From NCBI GenBank assembly GCA_038253135.1, contig JBBSHJ010000037.1, forward strand, positions 1-28,975: 28,975 nt of DNA, in the 5' to 3' direction. Below are positions 8,441 through 16,292 of this stretch, piece after piece (positions within the stretch are counted from its first letter, which is position 1; each line of letters starts with the position of its first letter). Source of the stretch: JBBSHJ01 sp038253135. Lineage in GTDB: Bacteria > Actinomycetota > Actinomycetes > Mycobacteriales > QHCD01. Made by a program: the position numbers and the translations under genes. Under the pieces are notes generated by a model, which saw only the letters and a list, made by a program, of their open reading frames with translations, was not told the origin of the DNA and did not search any database.

Positions 8441-8727
8441 CGAGCGCTCCTCACGTTGTGGGTGTGAACGTAATTGCCGGCCTTGATCGGCGCCGTGGTG
8501 ACGGCGACCTGGACGGAATACTCGATCACCGGCGTGCCGGCGCCAAGGTCCCGCAGGGCGAACTTATGACCCAGCGGCACCTCATCGAGGACCTCGGCGG
8601 AGACGTCGGAGTTGTCGGCGAGTACGGCCCCCCGCACCGGCCCTGGCGTGAGGTCCCGCACGGCGACGGCGACGTCGTCGCCGTCGTCATGAACGAGGAA
8701 ATCGGGTGGTCGCACGGAACTTGTCAC
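8416..8727 (-). CDS. suyA: UxaA-family lyase small subunit (SAF domain), SuyA-like
   Basis: Small subunit, 103 aa, consisting of one SAF-like domain corresponding to the N-terminus of fused altronate dehydratases. The segments VPLGHKFALRDLGAGTPVIE and GNYVHTHNVRSARW are typical, with the HxHN motif near the C-terminus. The GTG at 8727 has AGAAGGGA about 7 nt upstream. It is the first gene of the lyase/dehydrogenase operon. In single-chain altronate dehydratases this domain is fused to the large one; a separate subunit of about 100 aa is the SuyA/SuyB arrangement. The function depends on its partner, so sulfo-lyase remains an inference. Confidence 0.75.
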   Translation of the reverse strand: MTSSVRPPDFLVHDDGDDVAVAVRDLTPGPVRGAVLADNSDVSAEVLDEVPLGHKFALRDLGAGTPVIEYSVQVAVTTAPIKAGNYVHTHNVRSARWQNSVAN

Positions 8728-8799
8728 GTGAAATCCCTTCTGTTACGGGGAATTCGCCTCGACCGGCGTACGGCGTGCCCGCAACGCTGCGCGCCTACG

Positions 8800-8820
8800 T
8801 GGTCAGTGGTCAGGACACTA
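8800..8820 (-). promoter_or_regulatory. Putative GntR operator and -10 element upstream of suyA
   Basis: Plus-strand TGGTCAG occurs twice in tandem (8800-8806, 8807-8813). The second copy begins TGGTCAGGACA (8807-8817), which matches the palindrome at 5249-5259 at 9 of 11 positions. On the minus strand a -10-like TAGTGT (8820-8815) abuts it, repeating the layout of the importer promoter. No good -35 is seen. The rest of the 8728-8867 gap shows only the ribosome binding site of the small-subunit gene. Confidence 0.45.
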
Positions 8821-8867
8821 GCCGACGTCGCCTGGTCGCGGCGACGGGGGCGGCGGCGGTGGCGGGC

Positions 8868-9602
8868 TCAGGCCGACGCATTGACGCGCCGCCGCGCCGC
8901 CCGCGCCGCGGCCCGGATGTGCGAGCGCGCCGCGGCCGCCGCGGCCCGGGAATCGTGCGCCGCCAATCCCTTGTAGATCGTGTCATGGTCGATCCGGGAC
9001 AGCTCCGCGCGACCGGGAATGGTCAGCGTGGTTTCCATTCCGGTCAGCAAGATATCGTGCAGCACGCCCGACGTCTGGCGAAGGAACCGATTGCCAGCTG
9101 CGGCGGCGATGGCGAGGTGGAAGCCGGCATCGAGAGCGGCCAGCCGATCGAAGTCGACCCGCGCCGGGTCGAGCGCACCATTCCGGCTCGCGGCGTCGAG
9201 AAGCCGGCCCATATTGTCGAGCGTCGTGCGCAACTCGCGCAGCTCATTCGGCGAGATGACCTGCGCCGCCCAGGATGCGGCCGGCACCTCGAGTACCTCG
9301 CGCATCGCGAAGACCTCACCACTGGACACCTCGGCGGCGACGATCGACCGGCGAAGCTCGGTCTCGGTCTGACCGGGACGCACGAAGACCCCTTGGCCGT
9401 GCCGCACCGCGAGCCGGCCGCGCGACTCGAGCACCCGCGTCGCTTCCCGCAGCGACGGACGACTCACCGACAAAAGGGCGGCCATCTCCCGCTCCGCCGG
9501 CAGCCGGTCACCGGGAGCGAGCCGGCGCTCATCGATCAGGCGCTCGATCTGCGCGACGATGCGATCGGTGAGGCTGCCCTGCGGCTGCACCGGCTGCCAC
9601 AT
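8868..9602 (-). CDS. GntR-family transcriptional regulator, FadR subfamily (FCD domain)
   Basis: DNA-binding regulator, 244 aa. The N-terminal winged helix spans about residues 10-75, with LAPGDRLPAEREMAALL, the recognition helix SVSRPSLREATRVLES and wing GRLAVRHGQGVFV. The C-terminal all-helical FCD domain has metal-binding patterns DAGFH and a distal His pair (AAHDSR, ARSHI) and should bind an organic-acid effector. The ATG at 9602 is chosen because it is preceded by GGGAGGGG and begins at the domain; the longer open frame is antisense to the neighbouring gene. It lies between the lyase operon and a divergent DapA-like gene. Matching palindromes at both catabolic promoters suggest it represses them until the substrate or an intermediate is present. 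Confidence 0.9.
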   Translation of the reverse strand: MWQPVQPQGSLTDRIVAQIERLIDERRLAPGDRLPAEREMAALLSVSRPSLREATRVLESRGRLAVRHGQGVFVRPGQTETELRRSIVAAEVSSGEVFAMREVLEVPAASWAAQVISPNELRELRTTLDNMGRLLDAASRNGALDPARVDFDRLAALDAGFHLAIAAAAGNRFLRQTSGVLHDILLTGMETTLTIPGRAELSRIDHDTIYKGLAAHDSRAAAAAARSHIRAAARAARRRVNASA

Positions 9603-9677
9603 CGGACCACCCCTCCCTGCGCCTGACCGCCGGCGACGGCACCGACCGGCGGTCCGGCCGATGCTAGCGTCACGCCC
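9603..9677 (+). promoter_or_regulatory. Divergent 75-bp intergenic region; possible leaderless start for the DapA-like gene
   Basis: A TAGCGT -10-like element preceded by TGC (extended -10) lies at 9664-9669, only 8 bp before the ATG at 9678. Transcription would then begin at or next to the start codon. No Shine-Dalgarno sequence precedes this ATG, which fits a leaderless mRNA, common in actinomycetes. No convincing -35 and no TGGTC-N-GACCA palindrome were found here, only a half site (TGGTC) at the GntR ribosome binding site. Confidence 0.4.
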
Positions 9678-10604
9678 ATGCCTGCGAGCAGCACGACGCC
9701 CGCCGCCCCCGTGCTGTGCGCCGGAGTCACCGTTGCCCTCGCCACCCCCGTCGACCGGAAGGGCCGGCCGGACCCTGCCGGGATCGGCCGGCTGGTCGAG
9801 CGCGCACTCGCCGGTGGCGTAGTCGGGATCAGCCCGCTCGGCTCCACCGGTGAGGGGGCACGACTCGCGGCGGCCCAGCGTCTCGACGTGCTCACGGCGG
9901 TCGTGGCGGCCGCGTCCGGCCGCGTGCCGGTCATTGCCGGCCTGCCGTTGACAGCAATCGCCGATGCTCCGCACGAGCTCGAGCGGTACGCCGAGGCCGG
10001 TGCCGCCGCCGCTTTGGTGGCACCGCCGTCGTACTACCCGGCCGACGAGGCGACTTTGATCCGGACGTTCACGACGCTCGCCGATGTGTCAGCCATTCCG
10101 CTCGTGCTTTACAACATTCCGGTTTTCACCAAGGTCTCCCTGCCGGCCGGGGTTGTCGCCGAGTTGGCCCAGCACGATCAGATTCTCGGCATCAAGGACA
10201 GCAGCCGCGACCTGGAATACCTCGCCTCGATCGCTTACAACACGGCCGATTTCTCGTTCGATGTCGTCACCGGAAGCGACACGTTGCTGCTGGCGAGCCT
10301 CGGTGTGGGCGCGCTCGGCGCGATCGCCGCGAGCGCCAATCTCGTTCCCGACATCGGATCCGGAATCTGCTCGGCGGCTACCGCCGGCGAGGTGGACAAG
10401 GCAGCAAGTCTGCAGCGCCACCTCTTCGCGATCGTCACCGCGTGCCGACGCGGAATTGCACCAGCCGGTTGGAAAGCGAGCCTGGAGCTGGCCGGCGTGT
10501 GCTCGGCGAATCTCGTTCCCCCGGCCGGGCGGCTGGCCAGGGCGGAGCAGGATGCGATCCGTGCCGACCTCGAATCGCTCGAGCCCGAATTGCTGGCCCG
10601 CTAA
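9678..10604 (+). CDS. DapA/NanA-family Schiff-base lyase (dihydrodipicolinate synthase family)
   Basis: Class I aldolase/lyase of the DHDPS/N-acetylneuraminate lyase family, 308 aa, cytosolic TIM barrel. It shows GSTGEGARL (the pyruvate carboxylate-binding loop), VAPPSYY, the catalytic Tyr in LYNIP and the Schiff-base Lys in GIKDSS. Such enzymes add or release pyruvate, or dehydrate 2-keto-3-deoxy sugar acids. True DapA is unlikely, because the gene is divergent from a GntR regulator and sits in a catabolic region. A role in processing a keto-acid from the same pathway is inferred. Its TAA stop shares bases with the convergent stop of the next gene (CTAA, 10601-10604). Confidence 0.85.
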   Translation: MPASSTTPAAPVLCAGVTVALATPVDRKGRPDPAGIGRLVERALAGGVVGISPLGSTGEGARLAAAQRLDVLTAVVAAASGRVPVIAGLPLTAIADAPHELERYAEAGAAAALVAPPSYYPADEATLIRTFTTLADVSAIPLVLYNIPVFTKVSLPAGVVAELAQHDQILGIKDSSRDLEYLASIAYNTADFSFDVVTGSDTLLLASLGVGALGAIAASANLVPDIGSGICSAATAGEVDKAASLQRHLFAIVTACRRGIAPAGWKASLELAGVCSANLVPPAGRLARAEQDAIRADLESLEPELLAR

Positions 10605-11059
10605 CGCAGCACGGTCTCATCGCCCGCCCGGTCCCCGGGCTCGAGCTCGCCGATGAGCGACACGAACCGGGATCGCCATTGCCGCGGCGCCCGCGCATGG
10701 ATAAGGACGTTCTTGGCCGGGACGACGAGATCCGCGCGCGTGGCGATGATCCCGCTGCGCCACCGTGCGACGCGCACCCCGTCGTTGGGCTCGTCCATCT
10801 CGATCTCGCTCGGGTTGGAATACCCGCGGGGGTAGATGTCGGGCACCACTCGGAGGCCGACCACGCGGCTCTCGGTCACCATGACGAGCATCGGGTTATT
10901 GATCGCCCGCCGCGAGGCCCGCTTGGTCGGTAGCCCGGCCCAGACCGGCCACACCATGACGACGGCCGTGGCGACGACCTTCTCCCTTGGCGCGCGATCC
11001 GCAGCCGCCTCAACGGCAAACCGGTTGATCGCCTGCAATTCCTTCTCGGTCGGCTCCAT
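10601..11059 (-). CDS. Conserved-looking hypothetical protein, 152 aa
   Basis: Not recognised with confidence. Soluble, no signal peptide or membrane segment; Ala- and Arg-rich N-terminus, then beta-rich patterns (NPMLVMVTESRVVGLRV, RSGIIATRADLVVPAKNVLI). These resemble bacterial PH-like proteins, in which a stretch reading like VAVTDRRVV is common, but this is only an impression. ATG at 11059 is the only start that avoids overlapping the upstream histidine phosphatase, 17 bp away; no strong ribosome binding site is seen. It is probably the last gene of the proA-nadD-rsfS operon. It converges on the DapA-like gene with overlapping stop codons. Confidence 0.65.
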   Translation of the reverse strand: MEPTEKELQAINRFAVEAAADRAPREKVVATAVVMVWPVWAGLPTKRASRRAINNPMLVMVTESRVVGLRVVPDIYPRGYSNPSEIEMDEPNDGVRVARWRSGIIATRADLVVPAKNVLIHARAPRQWRSRFVSLIGELEPGDRAGDETVLR

Positions 11060-11076
11060 GTCAGATCGCGAGCCGG

Positions 11077-11712
11077 CTAGTGATCGTCGGAGAGGACTTG
11101 AGTCGGCAGCGTTCCGGCGTTGTGCTCGGCCACCCTCCAACCACCACGAAGCCGCCCGTAAGGCACCCTCTCGAGCAGTGACCAGCTGCAGTTTCCGAGC
11201 GGGCCGAACCGGTCGACGTACTCCTGCGGCATTTCCAGCAACCCCGCCAATCCGAAGCGGATCGCCGCACCGTGGCTGGCGACGACAAGCACAGCCTGGT
11301 CGGGCAGCTCGCTGAGCGCGTCCTCGACGGCCGCGACGACGCGTTTCTCGACCTGCTCCGGCGTCTCGCCGTCGGCGGGCTGCCACACGGCGTACTCCGA
11401 CGGGAACCGCGACCGGATCTCCGCATCCGTCAAGCCCTCCCACGCGCCGCCGCCCCGCTCGACCAACCGGTCATCGACTATCACCTCGAGATCCGTGACC
11501 TCGGCGAGCGCGCCGGCACTCGCCCGGGCCCGCAGCAGCGGCGAGGAGACCAACATTGCCGGCCGCAGCGCCGCCAGCAGTCTCGCCCCGCGGTTGGCCT
11601 GCTCGACGCCGACCTCGTCCAGCGGCACGTCCGTGCTGCCCTGATAGCGGCGCTGCAGGTTCCACGCGGTCTGGCCGTGCCGCCACAGCACGACCCTCGG
11701 CCCGGTGCTCAG
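11077..11712 (-). CDS. Histidine phosphatase family protein, GpgP-like
   Basis: Phosphohydrolase of the phosphoglycerate-mutase-like histidine phosphatase superfamily, 211 aa. The phospho-acceptor motif LWRHGQTAWN is at the N-terminus, the general-acid Glu region is RLVERGGGAWEGLT, and the second catalytic His is in VVASHGAAIRFG. Mycobacterial rsfS and nadD are followed by GpgP, glucosyl-3-phosphoglycerate phosphatase, and the position here is the same. Start choice is unusual: the preceding valine codon is GTC and no ATG/GTG/TTG fits, but a CTG at 11712 overlaps the rsfS stop (CTGA) and has AGGGAG about 5 nt upstream. GpgP activity is inferred from synteny; another phosphatase is possible. 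Confidence 0.82.
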   Translation of the reverse strand: MSTGPRVVLWRHGQTAWNLQRRYQGSTDVPLDEVGVEQANRGARLLAALRPAMLVSSPLLRARASAGALAEVTDLEVIVDDRLVERGGGAWEGLTDAEIRSRFPSEYAVWQPADGETPEQVEKRVVAAVEDALSELPDQAVLVVASHGAAIRFGLAGLLEMPQEYVDRFGPLGNCSWSLLERVPYGRLRGGWRVAEHNAGTLPTQVLSDDH

Positions 11713-12125
11713 CGGGACTCCCTCGCCTCTCCGTCGGCGGCCACGCCATTGCGCGCGGCCAGCGCGACCTCCCCTGGCAGCCTGATCTCGGGGCAGTCCT
11801 TCCACAGCCGGTCGAGCGAGTAGAAGGTGCGCTCCTCGGAATGCTGCACGTGTACGACGATGTCGATGTAGTCGAGCAGCACCCACCGGCCCTCGCGCTC
11901 ACCCTCGCGCCGTACCGGCTTCGCATCGACCTCGCGGAGCTTGTCCTGCACCTCGTCGACGATGGACTGCACCTGCCGCTCGTTCGACGCCGATGCGATC
12001 ACGAAGGCGTCGGTGATCGCGAGCCGGTCGCTCACATCGATCGCGACGACGCTCTGTGCCAGTTTGTCCGCCGCCGCGCGGGCGGCGACGTCGACGAGCT
12101 CGAGCGCGCGTTCAGAAGCGGTCAC
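11709..12125 (-). CDS. rsfS: Ribosomal silencing factor RsfS
   Basis: RsfS/YbeB/Iojap protein, 138 aa. It binds ribosomal protein L14 on the large subunit and blocks subunit joining under starvation. Family patterns are the N-terminal helix ALELVDVAARAAADKLAQ, VVAIDVSDRLAITDAFVIAS, the core SNERQVQSIVDEVQDKL and the C-terminal WVLLDYIDIVVHVQ ending in FYSLDRLWKDCP. GTG at 12125 is preceded by GAGGAGGG. It sits between nadD and the histidine phosphatase, its usual actinobacterial neighbourhood. A charged tail of about 20 residues follows the conserved domain. Confidence 0.95.
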   Translation of the reverse strand: MTASERALELVDVAARAAADKLAQSVVAIDVSDRLAITDAFVIASASNERQVQSIVDEVQDKLREVDAKPVRREGEREGRWVLLDYIDIVVHVQHSEERTFYSLDRLWKDCPEIRLPGEVALAARNGVAADGEARESR

Positions 12126-12166
12126 GGTGGCGGTCCCTCCTCGGGGTGTGCGGCATCTTCAGCGTC

Positions 12167-12820
12167 TCATGCTTGGCCCGGTGGGGTGCGCGACTTGCGG
12201 CCGGGCGGGCGGTGCCCGTCGGAGCGGTACAGCGCTCGCTTCTCGATGTACTGCACCACGCCGTCCGGAACGAGGTACCAGACCGGGTGGCCGACGCGTA
12301 CCCGCTCCCGGCAGGCGCTGGAGGAGATCGCCATGGCCGGCACCTCGATCAGGCTGACGGAGTCCTTCGGCAGGTGCTCGCCGGAGAGCTCGTAACCCGG
12401 CCGGGTGACGCCGACGTAATGGGCCATCGACAGCGCGGTCGCCGAGTCCTTCCAGGTCAGGATCGAGGCGAGCGCGTCCGCGCCGGTGATGAAGTACAGC
12501 TCCGCACCCGGGTAGCTGCCCTGCAGCTCGCGCAACGTGTCGATCGTGTAGGTCGGACCGCCCCGATCGATGTCGACGCGGCTCACCCAGAACCGCCGGT
12601 TGGACGCGGTGGCGATGACCGTCATCAGGTAGCGGTCCTCGGCGGGACTGACCGGCCGATCGGTCTTCTGCCACGGCTCGCCGGTCGGCACGAAGACGAC
12701 CTCGTCCAGCTCGAAGCGGTCGGCGACCTCGCTGGCGGCGACCAGGTGGCCATGGTGGATCGGATCAAAGGTGCCACCCATGACGCCGAGACGCCGTACC
12801 GCCTGCCGGTGCGGGCTCAC
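12167..12820 (-). CDS. nadD: Nicotinate-nucleotide adenylyltransferase
   Basis: NaMN adenylyltransferase, 217 aa, which makes deamido-NAD from nicotinate mononucleotide and ATP in NAD synthesis. The nucleotidyltransferase signature GGTFDPIHHGHL occurs at about residue 15, followed by VPTGEPWQK, YFITGADALASILTWK and ISSSACRERV, the ATP-binding tail motif. The open frame extends far upstream inside proA and is spurious there. The chosen GTG at 12820 overlaps the proA stop as GTGA and gives the expected short leader before the signature. Proline-rich basic C-terminus beyond the domain. Standard order proA-nadD-rsfS. Confidence 0.95.
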   Translation of the reverse strand: MSPHRQAVRRLGVMGGTFDPIHHGHLVAASEVADRFELDEVVFVPTGEPWQKTDRPVSPAEDRYLMTVIATASNRRFWVSRVDIDRGGPTYTIDTLRELQGSYPGAELYFITGADALASILTWKDSATALSMAHYVGVTRPGYELSGEHLPKDSVSLIEVPAMAISSSACRERVRVGHPVWYLVPDGVVQYIEKRALYRSDGHRPPGRKSRTPPGQA

Positions 12821-14073
12821 CGGATCTGACCGGCACCGGTGACGATGTAGCTGGTGCTCGTGAGCTCCGGCAGCCCCATCGGTCCGCGGGCGTGCAGCTT
12901 CTGGGTCGAGATGCCGATCTCCGCGCCGAAGCCGAACGCGCCGCCGTCGGTGAACCGCGTCGACGCGTTGATCATCACCGCGGCACTGTCGAGCCCGGCG
13001 ACGAACCGCGTCGCGGAGCGCTGGGACTCGGTGACGATGGCCTCGGTGTGACCGCTCCCCCAGCGCCGGATGTGCGCGACGGCGTGGTCGAGCGAGTCGA
13101 CGATGCCGACGGCGAGGTCGAGCGAGAGGTATTCCTCCGCCCAGTCGGTGTCGGTGGCAGGTACGGCGTCCGGCGCGAACGCGCACACCTCCGGATCGCC
13201 GTGGACGGTGACGTCGGACGCGCGCAGCGACGAGATGATCTCGGGGAGGAACGACGGTGCGATCGCGCGGTGGATGAGTAGCGTCTCGGCTGCGTTGCAC
13301 ACGCTCGGCCGCTGCGTCTTGGCATTGATGACGATGGCGGTGGCCATCTCGAGGTCGGCGCTCGCATCGACGAAGATGTGGCAGTTGCCGACGCCGGTCT
13401 CGATCACCGGCACCGTCGCGGTCTCGACCACGTGCTGGATCAGGCCCGCACCGCCGCGCGGGATCGCGACATCGACCAGCCCGCGCAGGCGCAGCAGCGC
13501 CGTCACCGCGGATCGATCGTCCCCGGGCGCCAGCTGGATCGACGCGGGCGGCAGGCCGGCCTTCTCCGCGGCCGCGGCAAGGATCTGCACCAGCGCCTCG
13601 TTGGTCCGGCGAGCCGAGGACGAGCCGCGGAGCAGGACCGCGTTGCCCGCCTTGACGGTCAACCCGGCCGCATCGACGCTCACGTTGGGTCGCGCCTCGT
13701 AGACGATCGCAACGACTCCGAGCGGCACCCGCACCTGGCGGACCGACAGCCCGTTCGGCAGGGTGTAGCCGCGGACCACCTCTCCCACGGGGTCGGGCAG
13801 CGCGGCGACGTCGCGGAGCCCCCGCGCCATGGCGTCGATCCGATCGCGGGACAGTCGCAACCGGTCGATCAGCGCGGACGCGACGCCGGCCCGCTCGGCC
13901 GCCGCGACGTCCTCGGCGTTGGCCGTCAGCACGCGGGCCGAGTCGGCGACAAGCGCGTCGGCCATCGCGTGCAGGGCTGCGTCCTTGACCGCTCGATGCA
14001 GCGGTGCGAGCGCCGCAGCCGCCTGCTTCGCGGCCTGCGCCGCCCGGCGTACGCCGTCCTCGACGGTACTCAT
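12817..14073 (-). CDS. proA: Gamma-glutamyl phosphate reductase
   Basis: Glutamate-5-semialdehyde dehydrogenase, 418 aa, NADPH-dependent second step of proline synthesis from glutamate. Aldehyde-dehydrogenase-like motifs are GVVAIVYEARPNVSVDAAGL (cofactor and substrate region) and the catalytic Cys in IETGVGNCHIFVD, with NAKTQRPSVCNAAETLL in the C-terminal part. ATG at 14073 has a strong GAGGAGG ribosome binding site 7 nt upstream, and a -10-like TACGAT lies at about 14118-14123 on the minus strand. It leads the nadD-rsfS operon. Its pathway partner proB lies about 7 kb away, across a block of cell-surface genes. Confidence 0.97.
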   Translation of the reverse strand: MSTVEDGVRRAAQAAKQAAAALAPLHRAVKDAALHAMADALVADSARVLTANAEDVAAAERAGVASALIDRLRLSRDRIDAMARGLRDVAALPDPVGEVVRGYTLPNGLSVRQVRVPLGVVAIVYEARPNVSVDAAGLTVKAGNAVLLRGSSSARRTNEALVQILAAAAEKAGLPPASIQLAPGDDRSAVTALLRLRGLVDVAIPRGGAGLIQHVVETATVPVIETGVGNCHIFVDASADLEMATAIVINAKTQRPSVCNAAETLLIHRAIAPSFLPEIISSLRASDVTVHGDPEVCAFAPDAVPATDTDWAEEYLSLDLAVGIVDSLDHAVAHIRRWGSGHTEAIVTESQRSATRFVAGLDSAAVMINASTRFTDGGAFGFGAEIGISTQKLHARGPMGLPELTSTSYIVTGAGQIR

Positions 14074-14135
14074 TGCGCGACCTCCTCAGTCGCTGCGCCC
14101 GGGCTAATTGCCGCAATCGTACGGGCGTTCCGCCG

Positions 14136-14156
14136 ACCAGGGCACCGGTCCCTGGT
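14136..14156 (-). terminator. Hairpin downstream of the MMPL operon, possible terminator
   Basis: ACCAGGG and CCCTGGT form a 7-bp perfect stem around a 7-nt loop, about 20 nt after the MMPL stop codon and before proA. There is no U-tract, as is frequent for actinomycete terminators. It could end the glycan operon transcript or be a chance palindrome. Confidence 0.4.
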
Positions 14157-14176
14157 GGATCGCGCATCCGCGGCGG

Positions 14177-16281
14177 TCATGTCCCCGCTGCCTGCGGGGT
14201 CTCCGAGGGCGGGACAGCCTGGTGCGACAGCTTGCTCGGCCACCAGATCCGGCGGCCGACCTCGACCGTGAGCGACGGCACGAGCATTGACCGCACGATG
14301 CAGGTGTCGAGCAGCACGCCCACGGCGACGGCGAAGCCGACCTCGACCAGCTGCACCAGCGGCAGGATGGCCAGCACGGCGAACGTCGCGGCGAGCACCG
14401 CCCCGGCCGAGGTGATCACGCCACCGGTCACCGTCACACCGATGACGGTGCCGGCCCTGGTCCCGCGCACGGCGGCCTCCTCCCGCACCCGCGTCATCAG
14501 GAAGATGTTGTAGTCGATGCCGAGCGCGACCAGGAAGATGAAGACGAACAGCGGAAACGACGGGTCGGCTCCGCCGAAATGAAAGACGTGCATGAGAAAC
14601 ACCGACGAGATGCCGAGCGCCGCCGCGAAGGAGAGCACCACCGTCGCCACCAGCAGCACCGGCGCGACCAGCGTTCTGAGCAGCAGCGCCAGGATGCACA
14701 GCACGACCACCAGGACGATCGGGATGACGAGTCGGGTGTCGTGGGCCGCGGCCGTGTTCACGTCGTGGTTCGCGGCGGTCGTGCCGCCGACCTTCGCCCG
14801 CGCATCGGGTATCGCGTGCACGGCGCTTCGCAGCCGGTCGATGGTGGCGTAGGCCGGGTCGGTGTTGCCCGGCGCCGACAGCTCGGCCGGGAGGACGACG
14901 TACGGTCCGAGCGGCTCGGCGGCGCCGACGCTCGTCACGCCGCGGGTGCGCGCGATGGCTGCCTTGACCGCCGGCGCGTGCGTCCGCAGGGCCACCACGT
15001 CGGCCGGGTCGACCGATGTGCCCGGGAACGCCCGCTGCACGACCTGCTGACCGACGACCGACTCGGGCTTGTTCGGATATTGCTGCGCGTCGGTCAGCCC
15101 GTTCGCCCGCAGCGAGACCAGCCCGATGCACAGCAGGCCCAGGCCAAGCATGGCACCGACCCAGATCCGGCGCGGTCGCCGCGCGACGAGCGCCCCGATC
15201 CGTGCCCACATCCCGGCCCCCGCATGCGGCTCGTCGCCGGCGCGTGGCACGAATGGCCAGAACAGCCAGCGCCCGCAGCAGACCAGCAGCGCTGGCAGCA
15301 ACGTCGACATGGCGATCAGCGTGCAGGCGATGCCGATGGCGGCGACCGTGCCGAGCCCGACATTGGAATTCAACTCCGAGAAGAGCAGGCACAGCAGCGC
15401 GAGGATCACGGTCCCGCCGGACGCGGTGATCGCCGGGGCGGTACGCCGCAGCGCCAGCGCCATCGCATCGTGCTTGTCCTCGTGCCGGTGCAATTCCTCG
15501 CGGTAGCGCGCGATCAGCAGCAATGCGTAGTCGGTGCCGGCGCCGAACACGATCACGTTGAGGATTCCCGCCGACAGACCGTTGACGGTCAGCCCGGCGT
15601 ACCGCGCGAGCAGGTAGTTGATCGCCTGCGCGAGCTGCAGTGACAGTCCGGCCGACAGCAGCGGAACGAACCACAGGATCGGGCTGCGGTAGACGACCAG
15701 CAGGATGACGATGACGACGACCACAGCCGCGAGCAGCAGTTTCCCGTCAATTCCCGTGAAGGCCTTGTTGCTGTCGTACACCGCGCCGGCGGGTCCGGTC
15801 ACGTAGGCGGAAAGCCCGTCGTGGCTGTGCGCGATGTCCCGGACCAGCTTGACATTGTGGGACAGCTTGTCGAATCGGCCGAGGCCACGGAAAAGATGAT
15901 CTGGGCCGTATCACGCGATTTGTTCAGCACTGGACCGGAAACCCGGTCGTCCCCTCCCGAGCTGGCGACCAGGCCGCGGCGCCCGATCTCCTGCCGGTCA
16001 GCTTTCGCGGCGGTCAGGTCGGCGCTCGTGAGGCCGCCCGAGCGGTGGTAGACGACGACGGCCGGCGCCGTGTCGGACCGGCCGTAATGGCGTTGCCGGT
16101 CGAGCACTTGGGTCGATTCGGCGTTGCCCGGCAGGTAAGACGTCACCTCGTCCTTCTCCTGGCCGGCGAGCTTGCTGGCGAGCGGCACGACGACGACCGT
16201 CAGTGCGATCCAGATGATGAGCAGCGCCCACTTCGCCCGCCTCCCGGCGGGCAGCGTCACGACGCGGGTCAGTCTCGTCAC
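14177..16281 (-). pseudogene. MMPL-family (RND) membrane transporter, single-base frameshift
   Basis: Twelve-helix RND-type exporter of the MMPL family, which moves lipids and glycolipids across actinobacterial membranes. GTG at 16281 lies 11 bp after the epimerase stop, with GGGGGA upstream. The first part reads to IIFSVA and then runs out of frame to a stop near 15799. The family sequence resumes in the adjacent frame as GRFDKLSHNVKL and DGLSAYVTGPAGAVYDS and continues to 14177. One missing base near the T-run at 15891-15894 (minus strand) explains it; restored, the protein would be 701 aa, normal for the family. Signatures are FGAGTDYALLLIARYREEL (first half) and LGIDYNIFLMTRVREE (second half). 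Real inactivation or a sequence error cannot be told apart here. Confidence 0.85.
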
Positions 16282-16292
16282 TGTTCCCCCGG

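Noticed and set aside
9635..9660. GACC-GGC-GGTC inverted repeat in the GntR/DapA intergenic region as a third operator
   Set aside because: The half-sites are in the opposite (everted) orientation to TGGTC-N-GACCA, so it does not match the proposed site.
12821..14167. Long upstream extension of the nadD frame across proA
   Set aside because: It lies wholly within proA in another frame and is Arg-rich; the GTG at 12820 gives a normal NadD.
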